From assembly GCA_947063875.1 (NCBI GenBank), contig CAMSTY010000012.1, forward strand, positions 1-64,000: DNA of 64,000 nucleotides, in the 5' to 3' direction. Shown here piece by piece: positions 26,109-35,671 of the stretch. Under the pieces are notes generated by a model. That model was not told the DNA's origin, made no database searches, and was given only the letters and a program-made list of their open reading frames with translations. Positions within the stretch are counted from its first letter, which is position 1. Each line of letters opens with the position of its first letter. Both the position numbers and the translations under genes were made by a program. Source of the DNA: an uncultured bacterium. Lineage in GTDB: Bacteria; Bacillota; Clostridia; Lachnospirales; Lachnospiraceae.

Positions 26109-27419
26109 ATGAGAGAGTACATGACGCAAATGGACGCCGCCAGAAGAGGAATCCTGACCCGGGAGATGGAAATGGCGGCCAAAAAGGAACAGATGAGCCC
26201 CTGTGAACTGCGGACCTTGATTGCAGAGGGAAGGGCAATCATTCCCTGCAATCGTCTGCATACCTGTCTGGAACCCAATGCCATCGGCTCTATGCTGAGA
26301 ACAAAAATCAATGTGAATCTGGGAACCTCCCGGGATGGGAAGGATGTGGAACTGGAGTTGCGGAAGGTGCAGGATGCGGTGAAACTGGGGGCGGAGTCGA
26401 TTATGGATCTCAGTTCCTTTGGCGATACCCGGGCCTTTCGCCGGAAGCTGACGTCGGAATGTCCGGCTATGATTGGCACCGTGCCGATCTATGACGCAGT
26501 GGTGTATTATCACAAGCCTTTGCGGGAGATCACCTCTGAGGAGTGGCTTCGCATCGTGGAAATGCACGCGAAGGATGGAGTGGATTTTATGACCATTCAT
26601 GTGGGAATTAACCGAAACACGGCAAGGCGTTTTAAGGAGGCAAAGAGACTGACGAATATCGTTTCCCGGGGCGGTTCCATTATCTTTGCCTGGATGGAGA
26701 TGACCGGGGAGGAGAACCCTTTTTATGAGCATTACGACCGGATTCTGGAGATTTGCCGGGAATATGATGTGACCCTGAGCCTGGGAGACGCCTGCCGGCC
26801 GGGATGCCTGGAGGATGCCACGGACATTTCTCAGATGGAGGAACTGGTTACTCTGGGAGAACTGACCAGAAAGGCCTGGGAGAAGGAGGTACAGGTGATG
26901 ATTGAGGGGCCGGGACATATGCCTCTGGACCAGATTGCTGCCAATATGAAGATTCAGCAGACGGTGTGCAAAGGCGCGCCCTTCTATGTGCTGGGGCCGT
27001 TGGTGACGGATGTGGCCCCGGGTTACGACCACATTACGGCGGCGATCGGCGGGGCGGTTGCCGCCGCTGCGGGTGCGTCATTCCTTTGCTATGTGACGCC
27101 GGCGGAGCATTTGCGGCTGCCGGATGAGGAGGATGTGAAGGAGGGGATTATGGCAGCACGGATTGCGGCCCATGCGGCGGATATTGCCAAAGGAGTTAGG
27201 GGGGCAGCAGAATGGGACAGAGCCATGAGCGTTGCTCGCAAAAAGCTGGACTGGGAAGAAATGTTCCGGCTAGCGATGGACCCGGACAAGGCCCGGAGAT
27301 ATCGCTTGTCGGCAATGCCAAAGAAGGAGGATACCTGCTCCATGTGCGGGAATTTCTGTGCGGTGAAAAATATGAACCGGATTCTGGATGGCGAGATCGT
27401 TAATATTTATGAAGAATAA
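26109..27419 (+). CDS. thiC: Phosphomethylpyrimidine synthase
   Basis: ThiC is a radical-SAM enzyme that rearranges aminoimidazole ribotide into the thiamine pyrimidine HMP-P. The protein of about 436 aa is the short clostridial form. It has the substrate loop region around [10 protein letters not shown], the conserved [16 protein letters not shown], and the C-terminal Fe-S motif CSMCGNFC. Two adjacent ATGs lie at 26106 and 26109; the second leaves a better gap from AAAGGAG (26098-26104). A longer upstream frame from 26043 lies inside the leader and lacks a ribosome site. Confidence 0.97.
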   Translation: MREYMTQMDAARRGILTREMEMAAKKEQMSPCELRTLIAEGRAIIPCNRLHTCLEPNAIGSMLRTKINVNLGTSRDGKDVELELRKVQDAVKLGAESIMDLSSFGDTRAFRRKLTSECPAMIGTVPIYDAVVYYHKPLREITSEEWLRIVEMHAKDGVDFMTIHVGINRNTARRFKEAKRLTNIVSRGGSIIFAWMEMTGEENPFYEHYDRILEICREYDVTLSLGDACRPGCLEDATDISQMEELVTLGELTRKAWEKEVQVMIEGPGHMPLDQIAANMKIQQTVCKGAPFYVLGPLVTDVAPGYDHITAAIGGAVAAAAGASFLCYVTPAEHLRLPDEEDVKEGIMAARIAAHAADIAKGVRGAAEWDRAMSVARKKLDWEEMFRLAMDPDKARRYRLSAMPKKEDTCSMCGNFCAVKNMNRILDGEIVNIYEE

Positions 27420-27466
27420 CAGAGAGGGCCGGACGGGTTCCTCTGCCAAAAGAAGGAGAAAGCGTG

Positions 27467-27982
27467 ATGAAAATTAATACAAAAAAGGTGGCCGCCAGTG
27501 GTATGCTGGTGGCGGTGGCAGTTTCTTTGTCTTCCTTTTCCGTGCCGATCGGGGCATCCAAATGCTTTCCGGTACAGCATCTGTGCAATGTGATTGCGGG
27601 GGTGTTTTTGGGGCCGGTATACGGAGTGGCCATGGCGTTCTGCACCTCATGGATTCGGAACCTGATGGGCACCGGCAGTTTGCTGGCTTTTCCGGGCAGC
27701 ATGGTAGGAGCGTACCTGTGCGGACTGCTGTATCAGCATACCCGGAAGCTGACAATGGCCTATATCGGCGAAGTGCTGGGTACCGGAATCCTGGGGGGAA
27801 TCCTCTGTTACCCGGTGGCGACGATGCTGATGGGAAAGGAGGCGGCTTTGTTTGCTTATGTGCTGCCGTTTCTGATGAGCACGGCCTGCGGCACAATGAT
27901 AGCGGCAGCGCTGGTAGGCGCATTATATCGGTCGGGAGGATTTCAGTATCTGAATCAGATGCTGGAAAAGAAGGAAAACTGA
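27467..27982 (+). CDS. thiW: ThiW, S component of an ECF transporter for a thiamine precursor
   Basis: A 171-aa membrane protein with five to six hydrophobic helices. ThiW-family S components bind thiazole-type thiamine precursors and work with the shared ECF module, which is not in the window. The family signature is in IGASKCFPVQHLCNVIAGVFLGP. It lies 47 bases after thiC behind AGAAGGAGAAAGCGTG, under the same TPP riboswitch. Its presence suggests that the cell makes HMP through ThiC but salvages thiazole. Confidence 0.88.
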   Translation: MKINTKKVAASGMLVAVAVSLSSFSVPIGASKCFPVQHLCNVIAGVFLGPVYGVAMAFCTSWIRNLMGTGSLLAFPGSMVGAYLCGLLYQHTRKLTMAYIGEVLGTGILGGILCYPVATMLMGKEAALFAYVLPFLMSTACGTMIAAALVGALYRSGGFQYLNQMLEKKEN

Positions 27983-27987
27983 TGGAA

Positions 27988-28025
27988 ACAAAGAGAGACG
28001 GCACAATCAAGCCGTCTCCCTTTGT
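27988..28025. terminator. Bidirectional terminator between thiW and the next convergent gene
   Basis: ACAAAGAGAGACGGC pairs with GCCGTCTCCCTTTGT (15 bp, one G-T pair) around an 8-base loop. It serves convergent genes on both strands. Confidence 0.75.
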
Positions 28026-28046
28026 AAAAGCGTGTTATGGGAAATG

Positions 28047-29096
28047 TTATCTCTTTACGTCCACCGCAATGGCTATCTCATTGCTCTGCATATTCTGAGC
28101 ATAGGCATTGCGTGCCCGGGAACGCCGTACCTTCTGCGCCTCAGGAGTGAGTTCTGCTTCCACCCGGGTTTTCCGGGAGGCATGGCGGATTTCCTTTGCC
28201 TTGGCAATCTGGGCGTCGGCAGGATTATCCTTTGCGGCCTGGCGAATATTGCGGCCGTAGGTATTCCCGCTGATGGTGGTGGCTTCGGCAGCCCTGGCAG
28301 CTTTGGAGGCAGCCTCGGCAGCGCCGGCCTCTGTGGCCTTGGCATGGCTGCTTTCTTCTTCTGCTTTTTGGCTGGAACCGGCGCCAGCAGCGTCCGTCTC
28401 CTCTGTCTTGCCCTCTTCCGTTTTTTCTGCTTTTTCGTCCGTTACCTTGTTCTTGTCATCCTTGGTCTCGCCTCTCATCTCGGCTTCCTTGGCCTCCTTA
28501 AGATCCTTCTCAGCCTTTCTCTTCTCGGCCTCGGTGGGAAGCTTGCGATATTCACCGCTTTCGGCAAATTTGGTGGTGGCGTCGGTAACGGAGGAAACCT
28601 TCTGATGTTCCTGGAGAGTCAGCTTCAGCTTCTCGCCATCCGGAATATTGGGATTGTTATTGACATCCCGGACCCGATCTAAGGAGGAGGCCATCTGAGA
28701 GGCCTTGAGCCTCTGCACTTCTTCCTTGGTCTTGCATCTGCGCAGCCGCTGCTCATAGGCTTTGCGCTCGGCTTCCATGGCTTTTACATGCTGGTAAGTC
28801 TCCGGATCGTTCTTTTTCAGATACTGGAGTTCGGAGGAAGAAAGCCTCTTGCCTGCATTCAGCTTGGCCCGGATTCCGCTCATGATGGATTGATGGGAAC
28901 TGCCACTGGTGGCTTCCCCGATTCCACTCACTCCGATGCCGCCGCTGATTCCTCCTGCCTCCTGCTGAAGCTGCTGGGCAAAGGAGGCAGTATTGTCATG
29001 AGAATAGTCGCCGTTGCTCCGCCGCTGTTCCCATTTCATTTGCATCTTCATACTTTTGGCGTACGTGTTTAATGAAGTTACCATGGTAAAGCTCAT
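28047..29096 (-). CDS. Conserved Ala/Glu/Lys-rich protein of unknown function
   Basis: A 349-aa protein without signal peptide or membrane segment. Residues 1-75 are of mixed composition (start MSFTMVTSLNTYAKSMKMQM), 85-140 look helical (LSSSELQYLKKNDPETYQHV), and about 190-300 are strongly charged and Ala-rich (coiled coil or disordered). The tail is basic. The start follows AAGGGGGG at a good distance, so expression is likely. It interrupts the thiamine genes on the opposite strand. Function is not recognised; the composition recalls structural or cell-envelope-associated proteins, but this is a guess. Confidence 0.75.
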   Translation of the reverse strand: MSFTMVTSLNTYAKSMKMQMKWEQRRSNGDYSHDNTASFAQQLQQEAGGISGGIGVSGIGEATSGSSHQSIMSGIRAKLNAGKRLSSSELQYLKKNDPETYQHVKAMEAERKAYEQRLRRCKTKEEVQRLKASQMASSLDRVRDVNNNPNIPDGEKLKLTLQEHQKVSSVTDATTKFAESGEYRKLPTEAEKRKAEKDLKEAKEAEMRGETKDDKNKVTDEKAEKTEEGKTEETDAAGAGSSQKAEEESSHAKATEAGAAEAASKAARAAEATTISGNTYGRNIRQAAKDNPADAQIAKAKEIRHASRKTRVEAELTPEAQKVRRSRARNAYAQNMQSNEIAIAVDVKR

Positions 29097-29156
29097 GAAA
29101 ATCCCCCCTTGTCTGTAAAATAGTTTTCTTTCTTGTCGAAAGTCTGCCGGTCCTTT

Positions 29157-29194
29157 CTAGAGTGTGTTTGAAAATTGCTTTCCGTCAGCTGTGC
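29157..29194. repeat. Dispersed repeat, end fragment (copy A)
   Basis: Thirty-eight bases beginning CTAGAGTGTGTTTGAAAATT are identical to the reverse complement of the right end of the element at 50239-50423. Only this end is present; sequence after 29194 diverges. Confidence 0.85.
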
Positions 29195-29324
29195 TTATTC
29201 GGTATATCGGCGTTTTTGAGGGAAACTTAATGGCACTTGATTTTTTGCGGCTTTTTTCCTATACTGAATATATACGGAAAGCTTTCTGCGGCAAAGGAAA
29301 GATTGGGGAAGGGGCAAGGGTGGG

Positions 29325-30512
29325 ATGGTACATTTACTGCTGGCTGTTATCTATTTGTCATTTATTAGTCTCGGATTACCGGACTCGCTGCTGGGCGCGG
29401 CCTGGCCTTCCATGTATGGGGAGTTCAACGTGCCGGTTTCCTATGCCGGGGCGATTTCCATGATTATTGCATTTTGCACCGTGGTTTCCAGTCTGCAGAG
29501 CGACCGGCTGACCCGTATGCTGGGAACCGGCAAGGTTACGGCAATCAGTGTGGCGATGACGGCAGCCGCTTTGTACGCGTTTTCTGCCAGCCATTCCTTC
29601 TGGATGCTGTGTCTGTGGGCGGTGCCTTACGGACTGGGGGCGGGAAGCGTGGATGCTTCTTTGAACAACTATGTGGCATTGCATTATAAAAGCTGCCATA
29701 TGAGCTGGCTTCACTGTATGTGGGGAGTAGGAACCTCCCTGGGGCCGTACATTATGGGATACGCACTGACCTCCCAAAAGGGTTGGAATACCGGATATCG
29801 CTATGTTTCCCTGCTTCAGATTGTGCTGGCCATTCTCCTGGTGGCGACATTGCCGTTTTGGAAGCAGAACGGGGGAGGCTCCAAGGCATCGTCCTGCGGG
29901 ATTCCGGGAACTTCGGCAAGAGGACTCACCTTGGGCGAGGTGGCGGGGATTCCCGGAGCCAAGTCAGCCATGGGGACCTTTTTCTGCTATTGTGCCCTAG
30001 AGCAGACGGCAGGACTCTGGGGAAGCAGCTATCTGGCGCTTTACTGCGGGGTGCAGCCGGAGGTGGCGGCCCGGTATGCCGGATTGTTTTTTATTGGGAT
30101 TACGGTAGGGCGGGCCATCAGCGGATTTCTGACCATTCTTTTGAATGATGCCCGGATGGTCCGTCTGGGACTGCTTGTGGCAGTAGCCGGAGTGGCCATG
30201 TTTGCCTGGCCGAAGGGAGCCCTGGCGCCTGGCGGCCTGGTCTTTCTGGGCCTGGGATGTTCTCCTATCTACCCCTGCCTGATGCATGCGGCGCCGGATT
30301 ATTTCGGGGCGGACAAGTCCCAGGCAATCATCGGGGTGCAGATGGCCAGCGCCTATATCGGAATCTGTCTGATGCCGCCGCTTTTCGGGATACTGGCGCA
30401 TCATATCACGATGGCATTGTTTCCAGTGTATCTGCTGACGCTGCTGATTCTTATGGCGGCTGTGCATGAGTGTCTGCTGAAAAATGTCAGAGCGGCCCGA
30501 AACGATAAATAA
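29325..30512 (+). CDS. Major facilitator superfamily transporter
   Basis: A 395-aa MFS permease with about twelve hydrophobic segments. Typical features are GLPDSLLGAAWPSMYGEF in the first helix and VPYGLGAGSVDASLNNYVA in the fourth to fifth helix region, as in sugar/drug MFS families of clostridia. It stands between thiW and thiD and overlaps the upstream part of thiD, so transport of a thiamine-related compound is possible, but substrate is not readable from sequence. Confidence 0.85.
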   Translation: MVHLLLAVIYLSFISLGLPDSLLGAAWPSMYGEFNVPVSYAGAISMIIAFCTVVSSLQSDRLTRMLGTGKVTAISVAMTAAALYAFSASHSFWMLCLWAVPYGLGAGSVDASLNNYVALHYKSCHMSWLHCMWGVGTSLGPYIMGYALTSQKGWNTGYRYVSLLQIVLAILLVATLPFWKQNGGGSKASSCGIPGTSARGLTLGEVAGIPGAKSAMGTFFCYCALEQTAGLWGSSYLALYCGVQPEVAARYAGLFFIGITVGRAISGFLTILLNDARMVRLGLLVAVAGVAMFAWPKGALAPGGLVFLGLGCSPIYPCLMHAAPDYFGADKSQAIIGVQMASAYIGICLMPPLFGILAHHITMALFPVYLLTLLILMAAVHECLLKNVRAARNDK

Positions 30513-30546
30513 AACGGATGATGGAAACAGGAGATGTCATCGAAAT

Positions 30547-31344
30547 ATGAAGAGAAAGACAGTACTCACCATTGCCGGTTCAGATCCCAGCGGAGGGGCA
30601 GGGGTTCAGGCAGATTTAAAGACCATGACGGCAATGGGGATCTATGGAATGAGCGTAATAACGGCATTGACGGCACAGAACACCACCGGGGTATATGATA
30701 TCCATAATGTAGAACCAGGCTTTGTAGCCAGCCAGATGGATTGTGTGTTTACCGATATTGTCCCGGATGCGGTAAAGCTGGGGATGGTTTCTCAAAAGGA
30801 GACCATTCTGGTGATTGCCGAAAAGCTGCGGGAGTACGGGGCCAGGCATGTGACGCTGGACCCGGTTATGGTATCCAGCAGCGGCCGGCGCCTTTTGGCA
30901 GAGGATGGGATGGAGGCTTTGCTTAGGAAGCTTCTGCCCCTGGCAGAGATCATAACGCCTAATCTTCCGGAGACGGAGATTTTGTGGGGAAGAAAGATAG
31001 AAAATGAGACAGATATGGAGCAGGCGGCAAAGCAGCTGGGGGAAATCTACGGCTGCTGCGTACTGGTAAAGGGCGGCCATCAGACAGAGACGGCCAATGA
31101 TGTGCTGTACCAGAAGGGAGAGATGGTCTGGTTTCCCGGGAAAAGAATTTCCAATCCCAACACCCACGGCACCGGCTGCACCCTGTCCAGCGCCATTGCC
31201 TGCGGACTGGCCCAAGGCCGGAACGTGGAGGAAAGTGTCCGTCAGGCAAAGACATATTTGTCGGCAGCGCTGGAGTCAGGACTCGATCTGGGAAGGGGAA
31301 GCGGGCCGTTGGACCACTGCGCAGGGTACAGGGCCAGCGTCTGA
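30547..31344 (+). CDS. thiD: Hydroxymethylpyrimidine/phosphomethylpyrimidine kinase
   Basis: ThiD phosphorylates HMP and HMP-P to HMP-PP for thiamine assembly. The 265-aa ribokinase-fold protein starts MKRKTVLTIAGSDPSGGAGV, has DPVMVSSSGRRLL, LVKGGH and the C-terminal anion-hole motif THGTGCTLSSAIA. The ATG at 30547 matches the usual family start, although the ribosome site (AGGAG) is 13 bases away; an upstream frame start at 30484 lies inside the MFS gene. With thiC and thiW it makes a pyrimidine-synthesis and salvage set; thiE and thiM were not found here. Confidence 0.95.
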   Translation: MKRKTVLTIAGSDPSGGAGVQADLKTMTAMGIYGMSVITALTAQNTTGVYDIHNVEPGFVASQMDCVFTDIVPDAVKLGMVSQKETILVIAEKLREYGARHVTLDPVMVSSSGRRLLAEDGMEALLRKLLPLAEIITPNLPETEILWGRKIENETDMEQAAKQLGEIYGCCVLVKGGHQTETANDVLYQKGEMVWFPGKRISNPNTHGTGCTLSSAIACGLAQGRNVEESVRQAKTYLSAALESGLDLGRGSGPLDHCAGYRASV

Positions 31345-31386
31345 TCACGCAGAGACGTTGCAGGTATGCCTGCGGTTTTGGCCTGT

Positions 31387-32730
31387 TTATCGGTTCTGCA
31401 GCACCCCGTTCCCATCTGCCAGACGCCCATCCGGAACCTGGCCGTTCGTCCAAAGCAGACCGGTTCTTTCATCCAGATAATACCATTTCCCATTGATGTA
31501 CTGATAGCCGGTCTTCAGAACTCCCTTAGGGCCGCCGGATACCGGGTCCAGATAATACCAGCCGCTGTCTGTGGAAATCCAGCCGGTTTTCATAGCACCC
31601 TTAGGGCCGCCGGATACCGGGTCCAGATAATACCAGCCGTTATCTACAAAAATCCACCCGGTTTTCATGGCGCCCCGCGTCCCATCAGATACCGGGTTCA
31701 GATAAAACCAGTTATTATCCGCAAAAATCCATCCGGTTCTCATAGCACCCCGTGTCCCGTCAGATACCGGGTTTAAGTAAAACCAGTGATCGTCTACGAA
31801 AATCCATCCGGTTCTCATAATGCTGTCATTCCCAAAGTAAAACCAGTTATTATCTGTAAAAAGCCAGGAGTCCCGGGTTAAATTGCCGTCTTCCCTTCGG
31901 TAGGTCCATCCGGACTGCCCCTGATTCCAGCCAACAGGCTGCTGGTTTCCCGGACCAGAAGAAGAATTTCCTCCCCCATTGCCATCCGAACTGTTTCCAC
32001 TGTCAGGCTGGGGGGCGGCTCCCTGATAGGCATCCTGGGAAGTAAGATAAAATTCCTCCGACTTATCGGTCCAATCCCCCTTCGTGCCATCGGAAGTGCT
32101 GATCCCCCGGACCCGGAAAGTATACTCCCCGCCCCGGTTCATATAAGGATAAAAATAATAGCTGGTATCACCAGTCGTTACCGTTGTCACCAGGGAATTT
32201 CCCCGGTACAGGCGCGCTTCATATTGATTTGCCCCTTCTATCTCAGACCATCTGGCCCGTCTTCCATCCCAATAATAATCCTCAGATTCGTCCAATGGCC
32301 CGCTTACCTTTGGCAATCGGATATCGATCAGCAGACCATCTCCGCTGTTCAGGATTTTTTTCGATTTCACCTCACTGCCCTTTCCGGAGGCGGTCACCTT
32401 AGTGGAAGAGGTAAAACGATACTTGTCGCTTTCCTTTAAAGACAATTCTACCCGGATTACCGGAACCTCGCCCCGAATCCAGACATCATCATCCGTATCA
32501 TAATACTGGGCAGGTTCAGAAATTTCAATCTTGTCATTCGATGCACTGACAGTCACGGTTCCTATGGCTTTTCCAGCCTCTGGTTTTTCCTCGTAGCGGA
32601 CGGTCAGCTTAACACTGTCGATACGTTCACGATTGTCTGCGCCATAGGCCGGCAAGGCAGCGGCAGATATAAGCGTCAGGCAGCAGGTCAGAAGCATGAT
32701 TTCCCGAATCGCTTGCCATATGGATTTCAT
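31387..32730 (-). CDS. Secreted cell-wall-binding repeat protein
   Basis: A 447-aa exported protein. A signal peptide (about residues 1-30, ending near AYGA) is followed by a beta-rich region, a fibronectin-III-like segment (about 140-230, ARWSEIEGANQYEARLYRG), a Ser/Gly/Asn linker, and six to seven choline/glucan-binding-type repeats of about 20-29 aa (GWIFVDDHWFYLNP and variants). At DNA level the repeats recur about every 87 bases across 31500-31830. No enzymatic domain is seen. It faces thiD convergently. Such proteins attach non-covalently to wall polymers; the partner is unknown. Confidence 0.88.
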   Translation of the reverse strand: MKSIWQAIREIMLLTCCLTLISAAALPAYGADNRERIDSVKLTVRYEEKPEAGKAIGTVTVSASNDKIEISEPAQYYDTDDDVWIRGEVPVIRVELSLKESDKYRFTSSTKVTASGKGSEVKSKKILNSGDGLLIDIRLPKVSGPLDESEDYYWDGRRARWSEIEGANQYEARLYRGNSLVTTVTTGDTSYYFYPYMNRGGEYTFRVRGISTSDGTKGDWTDKSEEFYLTSQDAYQGAAPQPDSGNSSDGNGGGNSSSGPGNQQPVGWNQGQSGWTYRREDGNLTRDSWLFTDNNWFYFGNDSIMRTGWIFVDDHWFYLNPVSDGTRGAMRTGWIFADNNWFYLNPVSDGTRGAMKTGWIFVDNGWYYLDPVSGGPKGAMKTGWISTDSGWYYLDPVSGGPKGVLKTGYQYINGKWYYLDERTGLLWTNGQVPDGRLADGNGVLQNR

Positions 32731-32775
32731 AATAGATCCCCCTTTTGGTTTTATGGTATTTTATGATGCTTTCTT

Positions 32776-32846
32776 AGAATGTATTTGAAAATTGCTTTCC
32801 GTCGGTGGTGCGTCACAGTTTGCGGGAATGCATTTTCAAACATTCT
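32776..32846. repeat. Dispersed terminal-inverted-repeat element, short complete copy (B)
   Basis: AGAATGTATTTGAAAATTGC at the left and GCATTTTCAAACATTCT at the right form imperfect terminal inverted repeats around 35 bases that include GCGTCACAGTTTGCGGGAAT. It is related to the copies at 29157, 49795 and 50239. It lies 45 bp upstream of the cell-wall-binding gene start and could affect its promoter. Confidence 0.8.
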
Positions 32847-32962
32847 TTAGGGATAGAGTAAACCTTGGAAGCGTTCCAGGGTCAATACAGGGATGGATAT
32901 TGTAAGAAAATGTAGGGAGGATGTAAGGATTGCGGGGGGATAGCTGGGGACTGCGGGGGTAC

Positions 32963-33042
32963 GCTGCGGAAAAAAGTCTGCCTTGGATTGTGGTTTCTTA
33001 GGCGCCTGCAAAGGCAATCCAAGACAAACATTTTTCCGCAGC
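32963..33042. repeat. Extended hairpin, possible small RNA or repeat element
   Basis: GCTGCGGAAAAA (32963-32974) pairs exactly with TTTTTCCGCAGC (33031-33042), and CTTGGATTG (32982-32990) with CAATCCAAG (33015-33023), separated by a symmetrical 7/7 internal loop. No T run follows on either side. The surrounding gap of 448 bases otherwise holds only the repeat at 32776 and the ribosome site of the next gene. Confidence 0.55.
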
Positions 33043-33178
33043 TGATGTATGCCAGCCGGAGGGAAGAGATCCTTTTCAGTCTCATCTGACTATTTTCCAT
33101 GCCTTGAAATAAACGGTGAAATATGGTATGATTTATGTGACATTTAGACTTTTTAATCGGGATTTGGCGGAGGATCAC

Positions 33179-33523
33179 ATGGTTTTATACAGACCTGTCG
33201 GTACAGAGGAACTGGAACTTATCAGGAAAACGGAATATTGCGCATTCCCCCCCAGATTGCCGGAACAGCCTATCTTTTATCCCGTTTTAAATGAGAAATA
33301 TGCCACAGAAATCGCTTCCAAATGGAATGTAAAATACAATGATGACCATAAAGGCTATATAACAAGATTTGAAATAGATGACGATTACTGTGCACAATTT
33401 GAAATTCATTGTGTTGGAAGGGAATATCATAAGGAATTGTGGATTCCGGCAGAAAAATTAGAAGAATTCAATGCACATATTATGGGGAAAATAGATGTTA
33501 TAAGTGAGTTTTCAGGCGATTGA
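33179..33523 (+). CDS. Small conserved protein, function unknown
   Basis: A 114-aa soluble protein with the block VLYRPVGTEELELI and then PRLPEQPIFYPVLNEKYA, which recalls a small clostridial family often labelled ADP-ribosylation/crystallin J1. I cannot verify the label and see no catalytic signature. The ATG at 33179 follows GGCGGAGG by five bases; an upstream in-frame start at 33116 lacks a ribosome site. It stands alone between two repeat-rich gaps. Confidence 0.65.
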   Translation: MVLYRPVGTEELELIRKTEYCAFPPRLPEQPIFYPVLNEKYATEIASKWNVKYNDDHKGYITRFEIDDDYCAQFEIHCVGREYHKELWIPAEKLEEFNAHIMGKIDVISEFSGD

Positions 33524-33817
33524 CTTTTCGCTTGCAGAATTGTTGTCGGAGGTCCTTTCCCGGCTCTCAATCATAAATTCCCAAATACTCAGCAAGTGAA
33601 AATACACTCTGTTTGAGCACAGCGAGTTAAGGTATTTTTGTTTCGCTCTTAGCAAAATCCAGAAATATCAGGGCTGCTTAATCCCGAAACGGGAGAGAAT
33701 CCCGGCCAGCCGCCGGCCGCTCCGCTCCCCCATTCAAGGCATACTCCCCGCCATTAAATCCTCCCTCAACCATTCACTCGCCTCCCCCCAATCTAGAAAA
33801 GGAACAAGACAATCAAA
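33524..33817. other. Gap before recQ
   Basis: A 294-base stretch with small GC-rich hairpins (CCCGAAACGGG near 33690, CCGGC/GCCGG near 33710) and no T runs, open frames or recognised sites. The recQ ribosome site AAAGGAA lies near its end. Confidence 0.5.
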
Positions 33818-35671
33818 GTGAACAAACATGAAATTTTAAAAAAATATTTTGGATACGACAGCTTTCGGAATGCACAAGAAACGCTGATTGATAGCATTTT
33901 ATCAGGAAAAGACACCGTAGGAATCATGCCCACCGGAGCAGGGAAATCCCTGTGCTTCCAGATTCCGGCGTTGATGATGGACGGAATTACCCTGGTGGTT
34001 TCCCCCTTGATTTCCCTGATGAAGGATCAGGTAGGGAGTCTGAATCAGGCAGGAATCCATGCTGCATATCTCAATAGTTCCCTGACGGTAAATCAGTACT
34101 ACAAGGCGCTGGAATTTGCCAGACAAGGGCGTTATCCTATTATCTACGTGGCGCCGGAACGCCTGCTGACGGAAGAATTTTTGGACTTTGCCTGCCATAC
34201 CAGGATCGCTATGGTGGCAGTGGATGAGGCTCATTGCGTGTCCCAGTGGGGACAGGATTTCCGGCCCAGCTATCTGAAAATCGTGGGATTTATTGAACGC
34301 CTGCCCCGGCGTCCGGTGGTCAGCGCGTTTACGGCAACAGCGACGAAGGAAGTGCGGGATGACATCCTGGATATTTTGCAGCTGCGGGACCCGCTGGTGA
34401 TGACCACTGGCTTTGACCGCGGGAATCTGTACTTTGGAGTGATGACGCCGAAGGACCGGTACGCAGCGGTGAAAAATTATCTGGAATGCCATCCGGGAAA
34501 CAGTGGAATCATATATTGCCTGACCAGGAAAATTGTGGAAGAGGTCTGTGACCGGCTGCGGCAGGATGGGTTTCTTGTGACGAGATATCATGCAGGTCTC
34601 AGCGACCAGGAACGGAAGAGGAACCAGGATGATTTTATCTACGACAGAATTCCGATTATCGTTTGCAGCAACGCATTTGGAATGGGAATTGATAAGTCAA
34701 ATGTAAGGTTTGTACTCCATTATGGGATGCCTAAGAACATAGAATCCTATTACCAGGAGGCCGGCCGGGCAGGACGCGACGGAGAGCCGGCGGAATGTAT
34801 CTTATATTATAGCGGCAGAGACGTGATCACCAATCAACTCTTTATTGATAATAATCAGGATAACAATGAGTTAGACGCGGTAACGAAGGCGATCGTAAAA
34901 GAACGTGACAGGGAACGTTTGAAGAAAATGACGTTCTATTGTTTTACAAATGAGTGCTTAAGAGATTACATATTAAAATATTTCGGGGAATATGGAAGTA
35001 ATTATTGCGGAAATTGTTCCAATTGTATGACACAATTTGAACAAACCGATGTGACAGAGATTGCCAGGGCTTTGATCGGATGTGTGAAGAGCAGCAGACA
35101 AAGATATGGGACAACCGTAATTATCGATACCATCCATGGAGCGAATACGGCGAAGATTAAGAATTACAGAATGAATGAAAATCCTTACTATGCCGTTTCA
35201 AGTAAAGTCCCGACATACAGAATCCGGCAGGTATTAAATCATTTGCAATTAGAAGAATATTTGTTTATCACCAATGATGAGTATGCGGTTGTAAAGCTGA
35301 CAGAGAAATCGGAAGAGATCCTGGAAAATGACGGGCAGATTATCATGAAATTGGCAAAAGAATCTGACAGGCCAATAAAGGAATCCGGTTCCAAGGGCAG
35401 GAAAAGCAAGAGCAGCCTGTTTAAGGAAGGAGAGTTTACGGAGAAAGAAGAAGCATTGTTTGAAAAGCTGCGTACTCTCAGGACGGAGATTGCAAGAGAA
35501 GAAAAGGTGCCTCCTTATATTGTATTTTCAGATAAGACATTGACGCATATGTGCATAGTAAAACCAAAGACGAAGAGAGAAATGCTGGCGGTATCGGGGG
35601 TGGGCGAGTTTAAATTTGAGAAATATGGGGAAAGATTTTTGAACGGTATCGCGGCATGGGAAGACGGTTGA
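33818..35671 (+). CDS. recQ: ATP-dependent DNA helicase RecQ
   Basis: A 617-aa RecQ-family 3'-5' helicase acting in recombination and fork repair. Walker A is MPTGAGKSLCFQIPA near residue 37, the DEAH box is VAVDEAHCVSQWG, the aromatic-rich loop is GQDFRPSYL, and motif VI is YYQEAGRAGRDG. The zinc-binding region has the expected cysteines (CFTNECLRDYIL to NYCGNCSNC). A winged-helix and an HRDC-like C-terminal part follow (about 540-617). Translation starts at GTG. The length is close to the normal bacterial form. Confidence 0.97.
   Translation: MNKHEILKKYFGYDSFRNAQETLIDSILSGKDTVGIMPTGAGKSLCFQIPALMMDGITLVVSPLISLMKDQVGSLNQAGIHAAYLNSSLTVNQYYKALEFARQGRYPIIYVAPERLLTEEFLDFACHTRIAMVAVDEAHCVSQWGQDFRPSYLKIVGFIERLPRRPVVSAFTATATKEVRDDILDILQLRDPLVMTTGFDRGNLYFGVMTPKDRYAAVKNYLECHPGNSGIIYCLTRKIVEEVCDRLRQDGFLVTRYHAGLSDQERKRNQDDFIYDRIPIIVCSNAFGMGIDKSNVRFVLHYGMPKNIESYYQEAGRAGRDGEPAECILYYSGRDVITNQLFIDNNQDNNELDAVTKAIVKERDRERLKKMTFYCFTNECLRDYILKYFGEYGSNYCGNCSNCMTQFEQTDVTEIARALIGCVKSSRQRYGTTVIIDTIHGANTAKIKNYRMNENPYYAVSSKVPTYRIRQVLNHLQLEEYLFITNDEYAVVKLTEKSEEILENDGQIIMKLAKESDRPIKESGSKGRKSKSSLFKEGEFTEKEEALFEKLRTLRTEIAREEKVPPYIVFSDKTLTHMCIVKPKTKREMLAVSGVGEFKFEKYGERFLNGIAAWEDG

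Noticed and set aside
26031-27032. 333-codon minus-strand frame opposite thiC
   Set aside because: Antisense shadow of thiC; no ribosome site and no family resemblance.
29164-29463. Short plus-strand frame upstream of the MFS gene
   Set aside because: It begins inside a dispersed repeat and overlaps the MFS start out of frame.
31500-31830. Regularly spaced repeats of about 87 bases resembling a CRISPR or tandem array
   Set aside because: They are in frame and encode the aromatic cell-wall-binding repeats of the protein at 31387-32730.
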